This document shows, in pieces, positions 41,782 to 49,112 of a DNA stretch of 49,112 nt. The translations under genes were made by a program, and so were the position numbers. The DNA lies in assembly GCA_947466225.1 (NCBI GenBank), contig CANIBL010000015.1, forward strand, positions 1-49,112, in the 5' to 3' direction. How positions within the stretch are numbered: the stretch's first letter is position 1; every line of letters starts with the position of its first letter. This DNA is from Deltaproteobacteria bacterium (GTDB taxonomy: Bacteria; Bdellovibrionota_B; Oligoflexia; Oligoflexales; Bog-1112). The notes below the pieces were generated by a model. That model was not told the origin of the DNA, searched no databases, and saw nothing but the letters and a program-made list of their open reading frames with translations.

Positions 41782-42717
41782 TTGGGGCGCAAACCTTTTT
41801 TTCTACTCTTGGGACTCATCGGAGGGCTTTCGCTCCGATGTTCCAAATCGAGCGAAAGTAGTAGCAGTGGTCCTCATCCCGCCACAGAGACCAGCTCTGC
41901 CATTACAGGCTCTGCTAGTACCTCGGAGGCCAAAACACCACCCGCCACTAGCAATACGGCTACAGATACTGCAACCACCCCAGCGCCAGCAGCAGTGGCT
42001 CAAGGCGATCCCACGATCATTCAACTCTCCCAGCACTTGGGTACACGGGCTACGTATCTCACCACACGACTGAATGAACTAGGGGGTCCTTTACCACAAG
42101 CGGCTATTTCTAATCTGATATGGAAATGCCCCGGAGACTCCATCTTAACCGGCATGCAAGCCACCTATGCGAACAAAGATCGCAAATTTCAATTGGCCTG
42201 TTCTTTCCTTGAGGACGGACAAGGGCGTCCCATTTCGCGCGAGACCTGCAACACCAGCAGCGCTTCTACCGGAAACGTGGATTTTACACTGGCCTGCCCG
42301 GATGGTACGTTTCCAGCTGGGCTTCAATCCACCAAATTGGCAACGGATCGAAGCTTTCAATTCTATTGCTGCGAACTTGCCAACGTAGAGGGCAAAAAAG
42401 TCATCACCCCCAATATAGATAGAGGCGATGGATTGGGCCCTCGCAAAGCCTGTGATGACCCTATGGCAGGGCTTGCAGCCAAACTCTATGGCTTGCTACC
42501 CAATCGCCAAGTAAACGATGCAGGGGATACCTCAACGCCCCTGAGCTATACCTGCCCAATCGATGCCCAACAAGGGGAGACCAACAAGGTACTCACGGGG
42601 TTTAGCACCGAATACTACAAAGATGACCAAGATCGACGCTGGGGGTTTGACTGCTGCCAGCTGGGGTTTTCGGATACAAAATTGGGGCTACCAGCGGAAG
42701 GTGCCACTGCACCCTAA
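41782..42717 (+). CDS. Cys-rich lipoprotein with dermatopontin-like repeats
   Basis: Lipoprotein of 311 residues. A TGA at 41776-41778 closes the frame upstream, and the only early start is TTG at 41782, with GGGTGA about 5 bases ahead. The signal sequence ends LSLRC. A long Ser/Thr/Ala/Pro linker (about 25-75) follows. Three repeats then share CP...G...(D)R.F/W.F.CC: CPGDSILTGMQATY...DRKFQLAC, CPDGTFPAGLQST...DRSFQFYCC and a third ending DRRWGFDCC. This resembles dermatopontin (DERM) repeats, known mainly from animal matrix proteins; this is my recognition, not a search. A surface adhesion role is possible. The next gene starts 17 bases later. Confidence 0.65.
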   Translation: MGRKPFFLLLGLIGGLSLRCSKSSESSSSGPHPATETSSAITGSASTSEAKTPPATSNTATDTATTPAPAAVAQGDPTIIQLSQHLGTRATYLTTRLNELGGPLPQAAISNLIWKCPGDSILTGMQATYANKDRKFQLACSFLEDGQGRPISRETCNTSSASTGNVDFTLACPDGTFPAGLQSTKLATDRSFQFYCCELANVEGKKVITPNIDRGDGLGPRKACDDPMAGLAAKLYGLLPNRQVNDAGDTSTPLSYTCPIDAQQGETNKVLTGFSTEYYKDDQDRRWGFDCCQLGFSDTKLGLPAEGATAP

Positions 42718-42733
42718 CGAAGAAGGACGCTGC

Positions 42734-43666
42734 ATGTCGGCTCGCATTGGCGATACAGATCTTACCTCAACACTCAATCGTTACTTAGATAAAGCCAAGG
42801 AGGGCGAAGCAGATGCCATGGGTAAGCTAGCCTCAGGGTCTGCATTTGGGGGTACAGAAAAGCGCCCAGCCGAACAAGCCTTGGCCGAAAAGATGGAGTA
42901 CCGACTTCGCTCTCTCTCCGCTGCCAAACAAAATATTAGCAGTACGACGTCTCTCTTACAAACCGTAGATGCTTCCATGGCAGAAGTCGGCAACATCCTT
43001 ACCCGGATGAAAGAGCTCAACCTTGCTGCTCTCAGTCCCACCTTGGACAACCAAGAGCGCAAGTATTTGCTCGTGGAGTATGAAGCACTGCGCAACGAGA
43101 TGGACCGCATCAGCAAGACCACCGAGTTCAATGGACTCCCTCTCTTAAATGGCAACTCAGAGAAAGTGCCCGAAAACCTTTTCTTCCGCGTTGACGATCC
43201 TTTTATCGTGGGGGGATTTTTCTCAAAAGAAGACCTTAACGCCATTCGATTTAGTGGGTTGAAATCTATCAATACCACCCCTGATGCCTTGGGATTGCGC
43301 AGCGCCAAAAGCTTGCTCTCCGGCGCCGGTGACGAAGGGGTTCATCGAAGTGACGTCGAAGAGCTCATGATGTCAGAAAACAACGAGCAGTTTGCGACGG
43401 TGTACGACCAAGCCCTCGCCTCTCTGTCAGAAGGTCGGGCCCTCTACGGGGCCCTACAAGCGCGCCTGGGGCATAGTTTGAATCATCTCGAGGTATACCA
43501 AGAGAATATCGCAGCGGCAAAGTCTAAGATCGCAGACACCGACTACTCGGAGGAAATTTCCCACCTGCTGCATGCCAAGATTTCTACCCAGGCGACGACT
43601 GCATTGTTGGTACAAAGCCACTTTCAATCCGAACAAACGCTACAACTTCTCCGCAATTTGGGGTGA
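42734..43666 (+). CDS. Flagellin-like protein
   Basis: Protein of 310 residues related to flagellin or FlgL-type filament proteins. The N-terminal half has the flagellin helix pattern: ALAEKMEYRLRSLSAAKQNI, SLLQTVDASMAEVGNILTRMKELNL, and then a conserved block reading EYEALRNEMDRISKTTEFNG followed by LPLLNG. The C-terminus ends IADTDYSEEISHLLHAKIS and QSHFQSEQTLQLLRNLG, matching the D0 helix. The first 60 residues (TSTLNRYLDKAKEGEADAMG) differ from the usual INTN start, and the variable domain is short. ATG 42734 follows AAGGA; longer frames overlap the lipoprotein gene. It is only 17 bases downstream of that gene, so they may be co-transcribed. Confidence 0.8.
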   Translation: MSARIGDTDLTSTLNRYLDKAKEGEADAMGKLASGSAFGGTEKRPAEQALAEKMEYRLRSLSAAKQNISSTTSLLQTVDASMAEVGNILTRMKELNLAALSPTLDNQERKYLLVEYEALRNEMDRISKTTEFNGLPLLNGNSEKVPENLFFRVDDPFIVGGFFSKEDLNAIRFSGLKSINTTPDALGLRSAKSLLSGAGDEGVHRSDVEELMMSENNEQFATVYDQALASLSEGRALYGALQARLGHSLNHLEVYQENIAAAKSKIADTDYSEEISHLLHAKISTQATTALLVQSHFQSEQTLQLLRNLG

Positions 43667-43674
43667 GTAGAAAC

Positions 43675-43811
43675 CCGTCATCCCCAGCGAACATCATTCG
43701 CGTCGGGCCCCCCCCAAAGCTTCCGTCATGCCCAGGCCGCCTCGGCCGTATGGGCATCTCCCACGATCGAGGGGGATCCCCGACGCGACCAAAGGTCGCT
43801 GGGGATGACGG
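43675..43811. repeat. Cluster of REP-like palindromes
   Basis: Three units in the 348-base gap between the convergent flagellin-like and giant-lipoprotein genes: GTCATCCCCAGCGA...CGTCGGG (truncated by a C-run), GTCATGCCCAGGCCGCC...TATGGGCATCTCCC, and GATCGAGGGGGATCCCCGACGCGACC...GGATGACGG. From 43812 to 44014 I see no gene; an open stretch 43805-43933 starts inside the repeat and is probably chance. Confidence 0.8.
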
Positions 43812-44014
43812 ATATTTCCGTTATCGATGTTACCAAAGGCTTTCATGGGCTGTCCGAAATTCTTGTTTATCGCCATAACCTGAAAAAGCGTCTAAAAGCT
43901 ACTTTAGATCAACAGCCAAAATTTGTTCCATAACCAAAAATTACCAAAGCCCTTGTCCCGCAAATCTTTGATTCTTAACCGAACAGCATTGGCATGACGG
44001 AAATGTAAACCACG

Positions 44015-47000
44015 TTACGGATGTGGGTCTCGATTGTTGTCATCATACAAGGGAAAATTAATCCCCATTTTCCAATCTGTTTTACCAGATTTCTGTACCC
44101 TATATAGAATCGTATAGTCACCATCTTGACCTGCTAAGATTTGTACCAGATCTGGCTCAATACCACTCGTATCTAAATCAGTTTTTTGTGGGAAATTCTC
44201 ATATTTTTCAAAAGTTTTATCCTCTGAGTTTCCTAAATTATGGAGCAATAAAGGCGCTGGGCTTTTAGCGCGTTGAAACAGCATGAAAGTGGGCCTTCCG
44301 TCTTTTTTCTTGATCAATGAAATTTGCATTGGGTTTCTGGCTGGAACGTTATATTTAGATTGATTTGGCTCCGTAGGAAATGACACAGCATGTAAACTTT
44401 TGAAATCCCCAAGAGTCGATTCTAGCTTCCAATGCCCTTTCCATTGATCGCTTGTACCCCCTTTGTTATAAACCATCACGGCATAACCTCCTTCTGCATG
44501 ACAGAAGAAATGCGTTTCATCATTAAATTGATGTTCCACTTTTCCATTTTCTCCCGTAAATTCTTGATAGTGAATTCCAGCGCTCCTCCAGTTGTACCGA
44601 CCTTGCACCAGAAAAGGCTTTTGATTTATTTCCATCAAGCAAGGTAGATAACGTAGTGTGGAATTTCTGTTTCCTTCTTTAGAAGTAACTTTGAGTCTTA
44701 TCACATTAGTGGAATCTACTGATGGATTTGAAAGATCTCGCACCCAAATCCCAACCTGATCTTTTGGTTCGATTGCATCCAGGATCAATGCAGCACGAGA
44801 ATATATCATTGCAGTTATAGTATGATCCTGTAGCCAATACACATCACCAAGAATGGGCTCACCGGGATCCTTTTTCTTCTCCATAGATTTTGGTATCTTC
44901 AACACCGAACTAGATCCTATTATCTCAAGATTGCTCTCCCAATTTGGAATACGATGAGCCTCAATCCATACTGCATCAGCAACTTCTGTCGCAAAAACAA
45001 TCGCTACCTCATGTAAGTTCATGGGGTTTTGACGTAAGAAAATCGGCCCTTTTTGGGTACCATGAATGGCAATCCCATTTTTGTTTCCCTTGTATTTATC
45101 CCCATGTGAATTCACAACAGACCATCGAATCACCCTGTCCGAATGAGTATTACTCTTGCCAGAGATGGCAACCAAGTAGCTTGCATGCCCTTGCCCATTT
45201 TTTCCTAGGTAGAGAGCTGCGGGGTCTTCCTTATTATCAGGACTAAAGCCTTTTCCCCACTCTACATTTACGATGGCCTCTGACTTACGAATTTTGGAGA
45301 CAACTGGTGCTGGGGGTGATGCTGGTGCTGCTGGGATCGGTGGTGCTACAACGGCTGCGACCGGTTGTTGTTGCACTTGGTGTAGCAGTGCCATCGCTTG
45401 TCGCAAGAGACCATCTGCATCCTGCGCAAGACGATCAGACTTATCTGCAATGGCCTCAATCGAGATCGTCCCGTTTCGCAGATTGCGATTCATTTGATCC
45501 AACAAATCTGTTTGTTGCTGCTGTACAGATTGATAGGAGCGAAGCAGAGCATCAAGTGCGGCTTGTTTGTCGTGAGCAATTTCTGCCAATGCTTGCGCTT
45601 TCACCTGATGAATCGCAGTCAACGCCTGTTCTGCATCCCGAGCAGCTGTTTCCGCTCGATCTGTAAATCCTCGCACCGCGACTTGCTCTCGTTGTATCGC
45701 AACCATAGTGCTTTGTGCATCCGTCAATAGTCGGGTTGCAGCAGCATGCTCGGTTTGGGTACCTACCAAATGTTGCTGCGCAGTATCTAGATTTTGCTGC
45801 GCTTGTAGCAACGCTGCATCCACACCTTGCCGTGCAAGTTGTGCGTGAGCGGCATCTGTTGCAACAGCTGCTTGAGCTGCCTGTAAATCTCGAGTCAATT
45901 GTGCATTGGCATCATGCATTGCCTGCACCGCGGTATTGAAACGCCGCTCTGCGGCTTCTACCCCACCCACTGCAAGTAGCATACGAGCCGCAAGGTCTTC
46001 TTGCCGGCTCACTACGGCTTGGGCAAGCCGTAATTGTGCATCTGTATCATCAGAACGCTGTCTTGCCTCAGCCAACGCCTGTCTTGCATCCACTAAAGCC
46101 TGTGCTGCCAAAGCATGTTGTACGCCTGCTGCATGTGCTGCGTCAGCTTCCAATCGCGTGACTCGAGCTTCTGCATCTTGCACACGCGTCGCTGCAGCTA
46201 CTGCATCTGCAGCGTTACCAGCTGCCACGCCTTGGAGTCGTAGAATATCCGCATGGATAGTCCGAATTTCATCTCGCAATATCACAACCTCATTTTTTGC
46301 CCCCACTGCTGTCACTGCTGCTTGCTGTGCCGTTGCATTGGCCTCTATTGCGCGATCTCGGGCGGCTTTTGCTTCCCTCACTTTTTGGGTCGTTTGGACG
46401 AGCGCATTGCCCGCCCTTGTTGCAGCTATTTGTGCATCCCGCAAATGTGCAGCACTTGCAACTTGCTGATTGCGAGCCTCTTGGGCAGCATCTGCTGCAG
46501 CCTGGGCATCGACCTGAACATCAGCTGCGGCTGCTCTTACGCTTGCTTCTGCAGTGGCTACATCCGCCGCATGCCTCGTTACCTCTGCCAATGCAAGATT
46601 TACGGCGCGGGCTTTGGCATCCCATGTGGCTTGCGCAAAGATAAAATCTCGCTGGGCCTGTTGCAAGGCAGCAGTGGCTGTGTTTGTTTGTTGCATCAAC
46701 AATTGCGCCGCTTGTAGCTGACTCTGTGTGTCCGCTTGGTCAGCCGCTACTTGTTGGAAAGCTGCTTGTAAGTTTCTTTGCACTTGCATAGCCAATGCGT
46801 CCACAGCTCGGCGCTCTATACGGGCCTTTCCCGCCTCTGTAATCGCCGTTTTTTTTGCCTGGTCGGCAATGGCAACCAACTCCTCCATACGTACACGCAA
46901 TCGATTCATGTCACCGGCTAAAACACGCAAGTGACGATCAATCGCAACCGCTTCGTTCTTATATGTAAACGCCTCGTCTGCAGCCCTTCGAGCATCTGCC

Positions 47001-48298
47001 GCTTGCTGAGCTGAGCGAGTCGCTTCATTTAAGGCCAGCTGAGCGGAGGTATCTGCCTCTTTTGCGCTCTCACGTGCTGCAATGGCTTGTCGCGCTGCTT
47101 CCGCTTGTTTCGCCTCTGAAAGCGCGGCAGAGGTAGCTGCATCTCGTTGTGCTGCCACTGCAGCCCGTTGTGCAGCGTCAGCGGCTCTGCGCTCTGCCTC
47201 AGCATCGCGCGCAGACTGGGCGGCTCGCTCTGCCTGTCGCCGAGCAAAATCTACAGAATCCGCTGCATTCACTTCAGAAAGATCGGCTGCACGAGCGGAA
47301 GCAGCCACAACATCTCGCATGACAGTCACTTCGTCTCGTAGGCCTCTCACTTCGCCTACCACTGTATGGGTATCGTGTGCAGCACGCTGCGCCAGCCCCA
47401 ATTGTGTCACTACGTTCGCCTCAATTACACGGGCAGCTGCAAGGGCATGCTCAGCCACTTGTTGTCGTTGAAGCGCAAGTTGGGCCGCTGTTCCAGCGCT
47501 AGTACGGAATCGTCTGGCTTCATCTCTAGCGTCTTGTGCTTCTCTTTGTAGGTTTTCCACCTCAGTGTGAATTGCCACGCTTTGTGCATGTAAATGCTGA
47601 ATATTTCCTTCACGAGCCACCACCTCGTTGCGCAAATCTCGACTGTTGGTTTCTGCGACAATCGCAGCATTTCGCGCAATATCCGTTCGCACAACAGCAG
47701 CCAATGCATCGGTACGCGCCGTTTCTGCTGCCAAGGCACGTTGATCTGCCTGATACGCAGAGTTGGCTGCAGCCCCCTTGTGGGTATTTGCTTCATCTCT
47801 CGCTCGTTCTGCTGCGATCTTCGCAGTCTCTGCGGCTCGGGATTTGGCTTCAAATTCTAACTTGGCTGCACCCAGGTCGGCATTGGTTTTGGCAACCTGG
47901 GCTGTGGCTTGTGCCAAGGCATCCTGGGCCTCTTTCGCTGCTTGTTTGGCTTCGGCTCGGTATTTTTCTGTCTCTACATCCGCATCGCCTTTTTCCCCCG
48001 TTTCTCGCACGACAACCCCCCCTTGCATGGGAGTCCACTCCTGGGTGTTTCCCACGCAGCGGTACGGAGCTTCACCCGCACCCGCGCCCGCACCCGCACC
48101 CGTAACAAACACTTGCACGCCGTCTCGAATCTCATTGCAAGCCGGTAGATCATGGAACGAGGCATATACAGATTTGCCCTGGACAAACTCATCCGCACGT
48201 AAGGCTCTCGCTTGAAATCCCCCGGGAGCATCGCTGGCCTTTTTTTCACATCCTACGATAAAAAGGAGGATCACCGCATATTGCCGTCGCATGTTCAT
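44015..48298 (-). CDS. Giant Ala-rich coiled-coil lipoprotein
   Basis: Lipoprotein of 1427 residues, lipobox LFIVGC (Cys about 17). Residues about 20-100 form a small region with Cys pairs (LPACNEIRDG, YRCVGNTQEW). From about 105 to 975 it is an almost unbroken Ala/Gln/Arg/Asp-rich helix with heptad spacing (for example AAKEAQDALAQATAQVAKTN), predicted to be a coiled coil over 100 nm long. A Pro/Ala hinge (PPIPAAPASPPAPVV, about 985) leads to a beta-rich C-terminal domain of about 430 residues with many Trp and Gly, unrecognised. Anchored by lipid and tipped by a domain, it could reach across the periplasm or off the surface. AGGGAG precedes ATG 48298; ATG 48292 is close by and the frame to 48343 lacks a ribosome site. 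Confidence 0.82.
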   Translation of the reverse strand: MNMRRQYAVILLFIVGCEKKASDAPGGFQARALRADEFVQGKSVYASFHDLPACNEIRDGVQVFVTGAGAGAGAGEAPYRCVGNTQEWTPMQGGVVVRETGEKGDADVETEKYRAEAKQAAKEAQDALAQATAQVAKTNADLGAAKLEFEAKSRAAETAKIAAERARDEANTHKGAAANSAYQADQRALAAETARTDALAAVVRTDIARNAAIVAETNSRDLRNEVVAREGNIQHLHAQSVAIHTEVENLQREAQDARDEARRFRTSAGTAAQLALQRQQVAEHALAAARVIEANVVTQLGLAQRAAHDTHTVVGEVRGLRDEVTVMRDVVAASARAADLSEVNAADSVDFARRQAERAAQSARDAEAERRAADAAQRAAVAAQRDAATSAALSEAKQAEAARQAIAARESAKEADTSAQLALNEATRSAQQAADARRAADEAFTYKNEAVAIDRHLRVLAGDMNRLRVRMEELVAIADQAKKTAITEAGKARIERRAVDALAMQVQRNLQAAFQQVAADQADTQSQLQAAQLLMQQTNTATAALQQAQRDFIFAQATWDAKARAVNLALAEVTRHAADVATAEASVRAAAADVQVDAQAAADAAQEARNQQVASAAHLRDAQIAATRAGNALVQTTQKVREAKAARDRAIEANATAQQAAVTAVGAKNEVVILRDEIRTIHADILRLQGVAAGNAADAVAAATRVQDAEARVTRLEADAAHAAGVQHALAAQALVDARQALAEARQRSDDTDAQLRLAQAVVSRQEDLAARMLLAVGGVEAAERRFNTAVQAMHDANAQLTRDLQAAQAAVATDAAHAQLARQGVDAALLQAQQNLDTAQQHLVGTQTEHAAATRLLTDAQSTMVAIQREQVAVRGFTDRAETAARDAEQALTAIHQVKAQALAEIAHDKQAALDALLRSYQSVQQQQTDLLDQMNRNLRNGTISIEAIADKSDRLAQDADGLLRQAMALLHQVQQQPVAAVVAPPIPAAPASPPAPVVSKIRKSEAIVNVEWGKGFSPDNKEDPAALYLGKNGQGHASYLVAISGKSNTHSDRVIRWSVVNSHGDKYKGNKNGIAIHGTQKGPIFLRQNPMNLHEVAIVFATEVADAVWIEAHRIPNWESNLEIIGSSSVLKIPKSMEKKKDPGEPILGDVYWLQDHTITAMIYSRAALILDAIEPKDQVGIWVRDLSNPSVDSTNVIRLKVTSKEGNRNSTLRYLPCLMEINQKPFLVQGRYNWRSAGIHYQEFTGENGKVEHQFNDETHFFCHAEGGYAVMVYNKGGTSDQWKGHWKLESTLGDFKSLHAVSFPTEPNQSKYNVPARNPMQISLIKKKDGRPTFMLFQRAKSPAPLLLHNLGNSEDKTFEKYENFPQKTDLDTSGIEPDLVQILAGQDGDYTILYRVQKSGKTDWKMGINFPLYDDNNRDPHP
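48073..48102. repeat. 6-base microsatellite inside the giant lipoprotein gene
   Basis: Five units of CRCCCG on the plus strand, encoding a Gly-Ala run (GAGAGAGAG) near residue 70. A change in copy number would keep the frame. Confidence 0.85.
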
Positions 48299-48452
48299 AC
48301 TAAACTCCCTGATCAAATGGTATCCCAATTGATATCGGTACAATGGGAGGGAACTTAAGGGGGCATGACGGGGGGGCTAGGGAGGGTCTGCAACGGCCTT
48401 TGGCCTGGGAGCAATGACGGGGGGTTTTCAGAGGGGGGTGTCCCAGCACACT

Positions 48453-48500
48453 CCGTCATCCCCAGGCCGCCTCGGCCGTCGGGGATCTCCCTCGATTGAG
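48453..48500. repeat. REP-like palindrome
   Basis: CCGTCATCCCCAGGCCGCC...CGGCCGTCGGGGATCTCCCTCGATTGAG, a hybrid of the two unit types. Degenerate pieces (GGGCATGACGG, CGGCCTTTGGCC, CAATGACGG) lie upstream at 48361-48420. The 290-base gap between the two divergent genes holds no other gene. Confidence 0.7.
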
Positions 48501-48507
48501 ACAAAAC

Positions 48508-48545
48508 TTATAACATTCTGTTTTTAGGTACTTTATAACACTCTG
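48508..48545. promoter_or_regulatory. Direct repeat before the tryptophan dioxygenase gene
   Basis: TTATAACATTCTG (48508-48520) and TTATAACACTCTG (48533-48545) are identical at 12 of 13 positions, 25 bases apart. They lie 44-80 bases before the ATG, a position suited to an operator or a doubled promoter element. No known regulator site is recognised. Confidence 0.35.
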
Positions 48546-48588
48546 GAACAGAAACCGCCGGATCCTCTTGCCATTTGGGTGCTTACAT

Positions 48589-49112
48589 ATGGACCTTACC
48601 TATTCACAGTATTTGCAATTAGATAAAATTCTGGAGGCCCAAGCGCCGCTATCCCCAGAAGAGCATGATGAAACCCTATTCATCATCATCCACCAGACCT
48701 ATGAATTGTGGTTCAAGCAACTCTTGCATGAGACCGGGTTTTTGCGAATCCACCTGCAGAAAGGCACAGAGTCCTTGGCCATGGCCACCTTACAGCGCAT
48801 GTTGGTGATTTTGAAAACCCTGGTATCCCAAGCTGACATCCTGGAAACCATGACCCCCATTTCGTTCCATGCCTTTCGGTCGCGCTTGCAACAAGCGAGT
48901 GGGTTTCAGTCCCTCCAGTTTCGACGCCTGGAATTCCAATTGGGACTAAAGGATACGCGCACCTTGGAACGATTTGCCTCCCATCCTCAGTTTGCTTCTC
49001 TTTCCGAGGATTATCACGCACCCACACTGTATGATGCTTTGCTGCAATTCTTATCTCAGTATCGCGGGGTGGAATTTCCATTGGAGATTTTGCAGCGCAC
49101 TTTTTCAGACAA
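48589..49112 (+). CDS. kynA: Tryptophan 2,3-dioxygenase (N-terminal part, runs off the window)
   Basis: Heme enzyme that opens the indole ring of tryptophan to N-formylkynurenine, the first step of the kynurenine pathway. The plus strand is open from ATG 48589 to the window end (174 residues). The family signatures HDETLFIIIHQTYELWFKQLLHE (with the active-site His of HQTYELWFK) and, near residue 85-120, MTPISFHAFRSRLQQASGFQ and QFRRLEFQLG are unmistakable. The C-terminal part with the heme-binding His is outside. Only GGGTG precedes the start, a weak ribosome site. Confidence 0.93.
   Translation, partial: MDLTYSQYLQLDKILEAQAPLSPEEHDETLFIIIHQTYELWFKQLLHETGFLRIHLQKGTESLAMATLQRMLVILKTLVSQADILETMTPISFHAFRSRLQQASGFQSLQFRRLEFQLGLKDTRTLERFASHPQFASLSEDYHAPTLYDALLQFLSQYRGVEFPLEILQRTFSD

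Noticed and set aside
43805..43933. Open stretch of 42 codons beginning in a repeat (MTDISVIDVTKGFHG...)
   Set aside because: The start comes from the GGATGACGG end of the REP unit, no ribosome site is present and no family is recognised; probably chance or a short fragment.
45273..48215. Several long plus-strand open frames opposite the giant lipoprotein
   Set aside because: They are shadows of the Ala-rich coding strand (GCN/NGC codons); none has a ribosome site or recognisable domain.

Overview
The window looks like bacterial chromosome of about half G+C, from a Gram-negative, flagellated heterotroph. Signs of this are many lipobox-type lipoproteins, a hook protein and a flagellin-like protein, TatA, a soluble transhydrogenase and several amino-acid catabolic enzymes. 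A TIGR02147-type regulator, a DUF2760-Hsp70-Hsp70 operon and a KorA/FeS-flavoprotein pair suggest Bdellovibrionota or a related former deltaproteobacterial lineage. That placement is inference; there is no rRNA or ribosomal marker in the window. No tRNA, rRNA or CRISPR array was recognised.

Layout. 1-4856 (minus): the N-terminal part of recJ, a HExxH metalloprotease lipoprotein and a lipoprotein resembling the transglutaminase-elicitor family. 5146-5964 (plus): a membrane-anchored protein with a papain-like Cys/His arrangement. 6-10.5 kb (minus): an eroded gene remnant, KorA-type 2-oxoacid oxidoreductase, an NAD(P)H/FeS flavoprotein and a hotdog thioesterase. 10.6-13.0 kb (minus): a secreted PI3/PI4-kinase-like protein interrupted by one frameshift at an A6 tract. 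13.1-23.0 kb (minus): a compact operon DUF2760 - Hsp70 - Hsp70/DUF3731 - DedA - FadD - RsmE - PruA. 23.1-24.2 kb: a TIGR02147 regulator overlapped at its 3' end by a gene for a 64-residue secreted peptide. 24.3-28.2 kb (plus): a YhhQ-type transporter, an ATP-grasp-like protein and a secreted nucleotidyltransferase-like gene broken by two frameshifts. 28.2-31.7 kb (minus): FlgE and a long urocanate hydratase. 31.9-33.4 kb (plus): an overlapping protein kinase/PP2C phosphatase pair. Then Sth (minus), MtnA and MtnP (plus), a secreted unknown (minus), a lipoprotein (plus), TatA and a PfkB-family nucleoside kinase (minus), a dermatopontin-like lipoprotein and a flagellin-like protein (plus), a 1427-residue Ala-rich coiled-coil lipoprotein (minus) and the start of tryptophan 2,3-dioxygenase (plus).

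How the genes fit together. PruA (proline), HutU (histidine), TDO (tryptophan), FadD and the KorA system point to life on amino acids and fatty acids. MtnA/MtnP and the nucleoside kinase salvage methylthioadenosine and nucleosides. A large share of the other genes encode exported proteins with enzyme folds unusual in ordinary bacterial housekeeping (transglutaminase-like, PI-kinase-like, nucleotidyltransferase-like, papain-like). This fits a predatory or host-associated life, but that is inference.

The intergenic DNA carries two repeat families. One is a REP-like family built on GTCATCCCC.../GTCATGCCC... palindromes. The other is a less familiar palindromic element with a conserved core near AACCAGCTGCGCAGTTT inside arms whose sequence differs from copy to copy while staying complementary. 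This second family, the regulator/peptide pair and the secreted kinase are the most interesting items.
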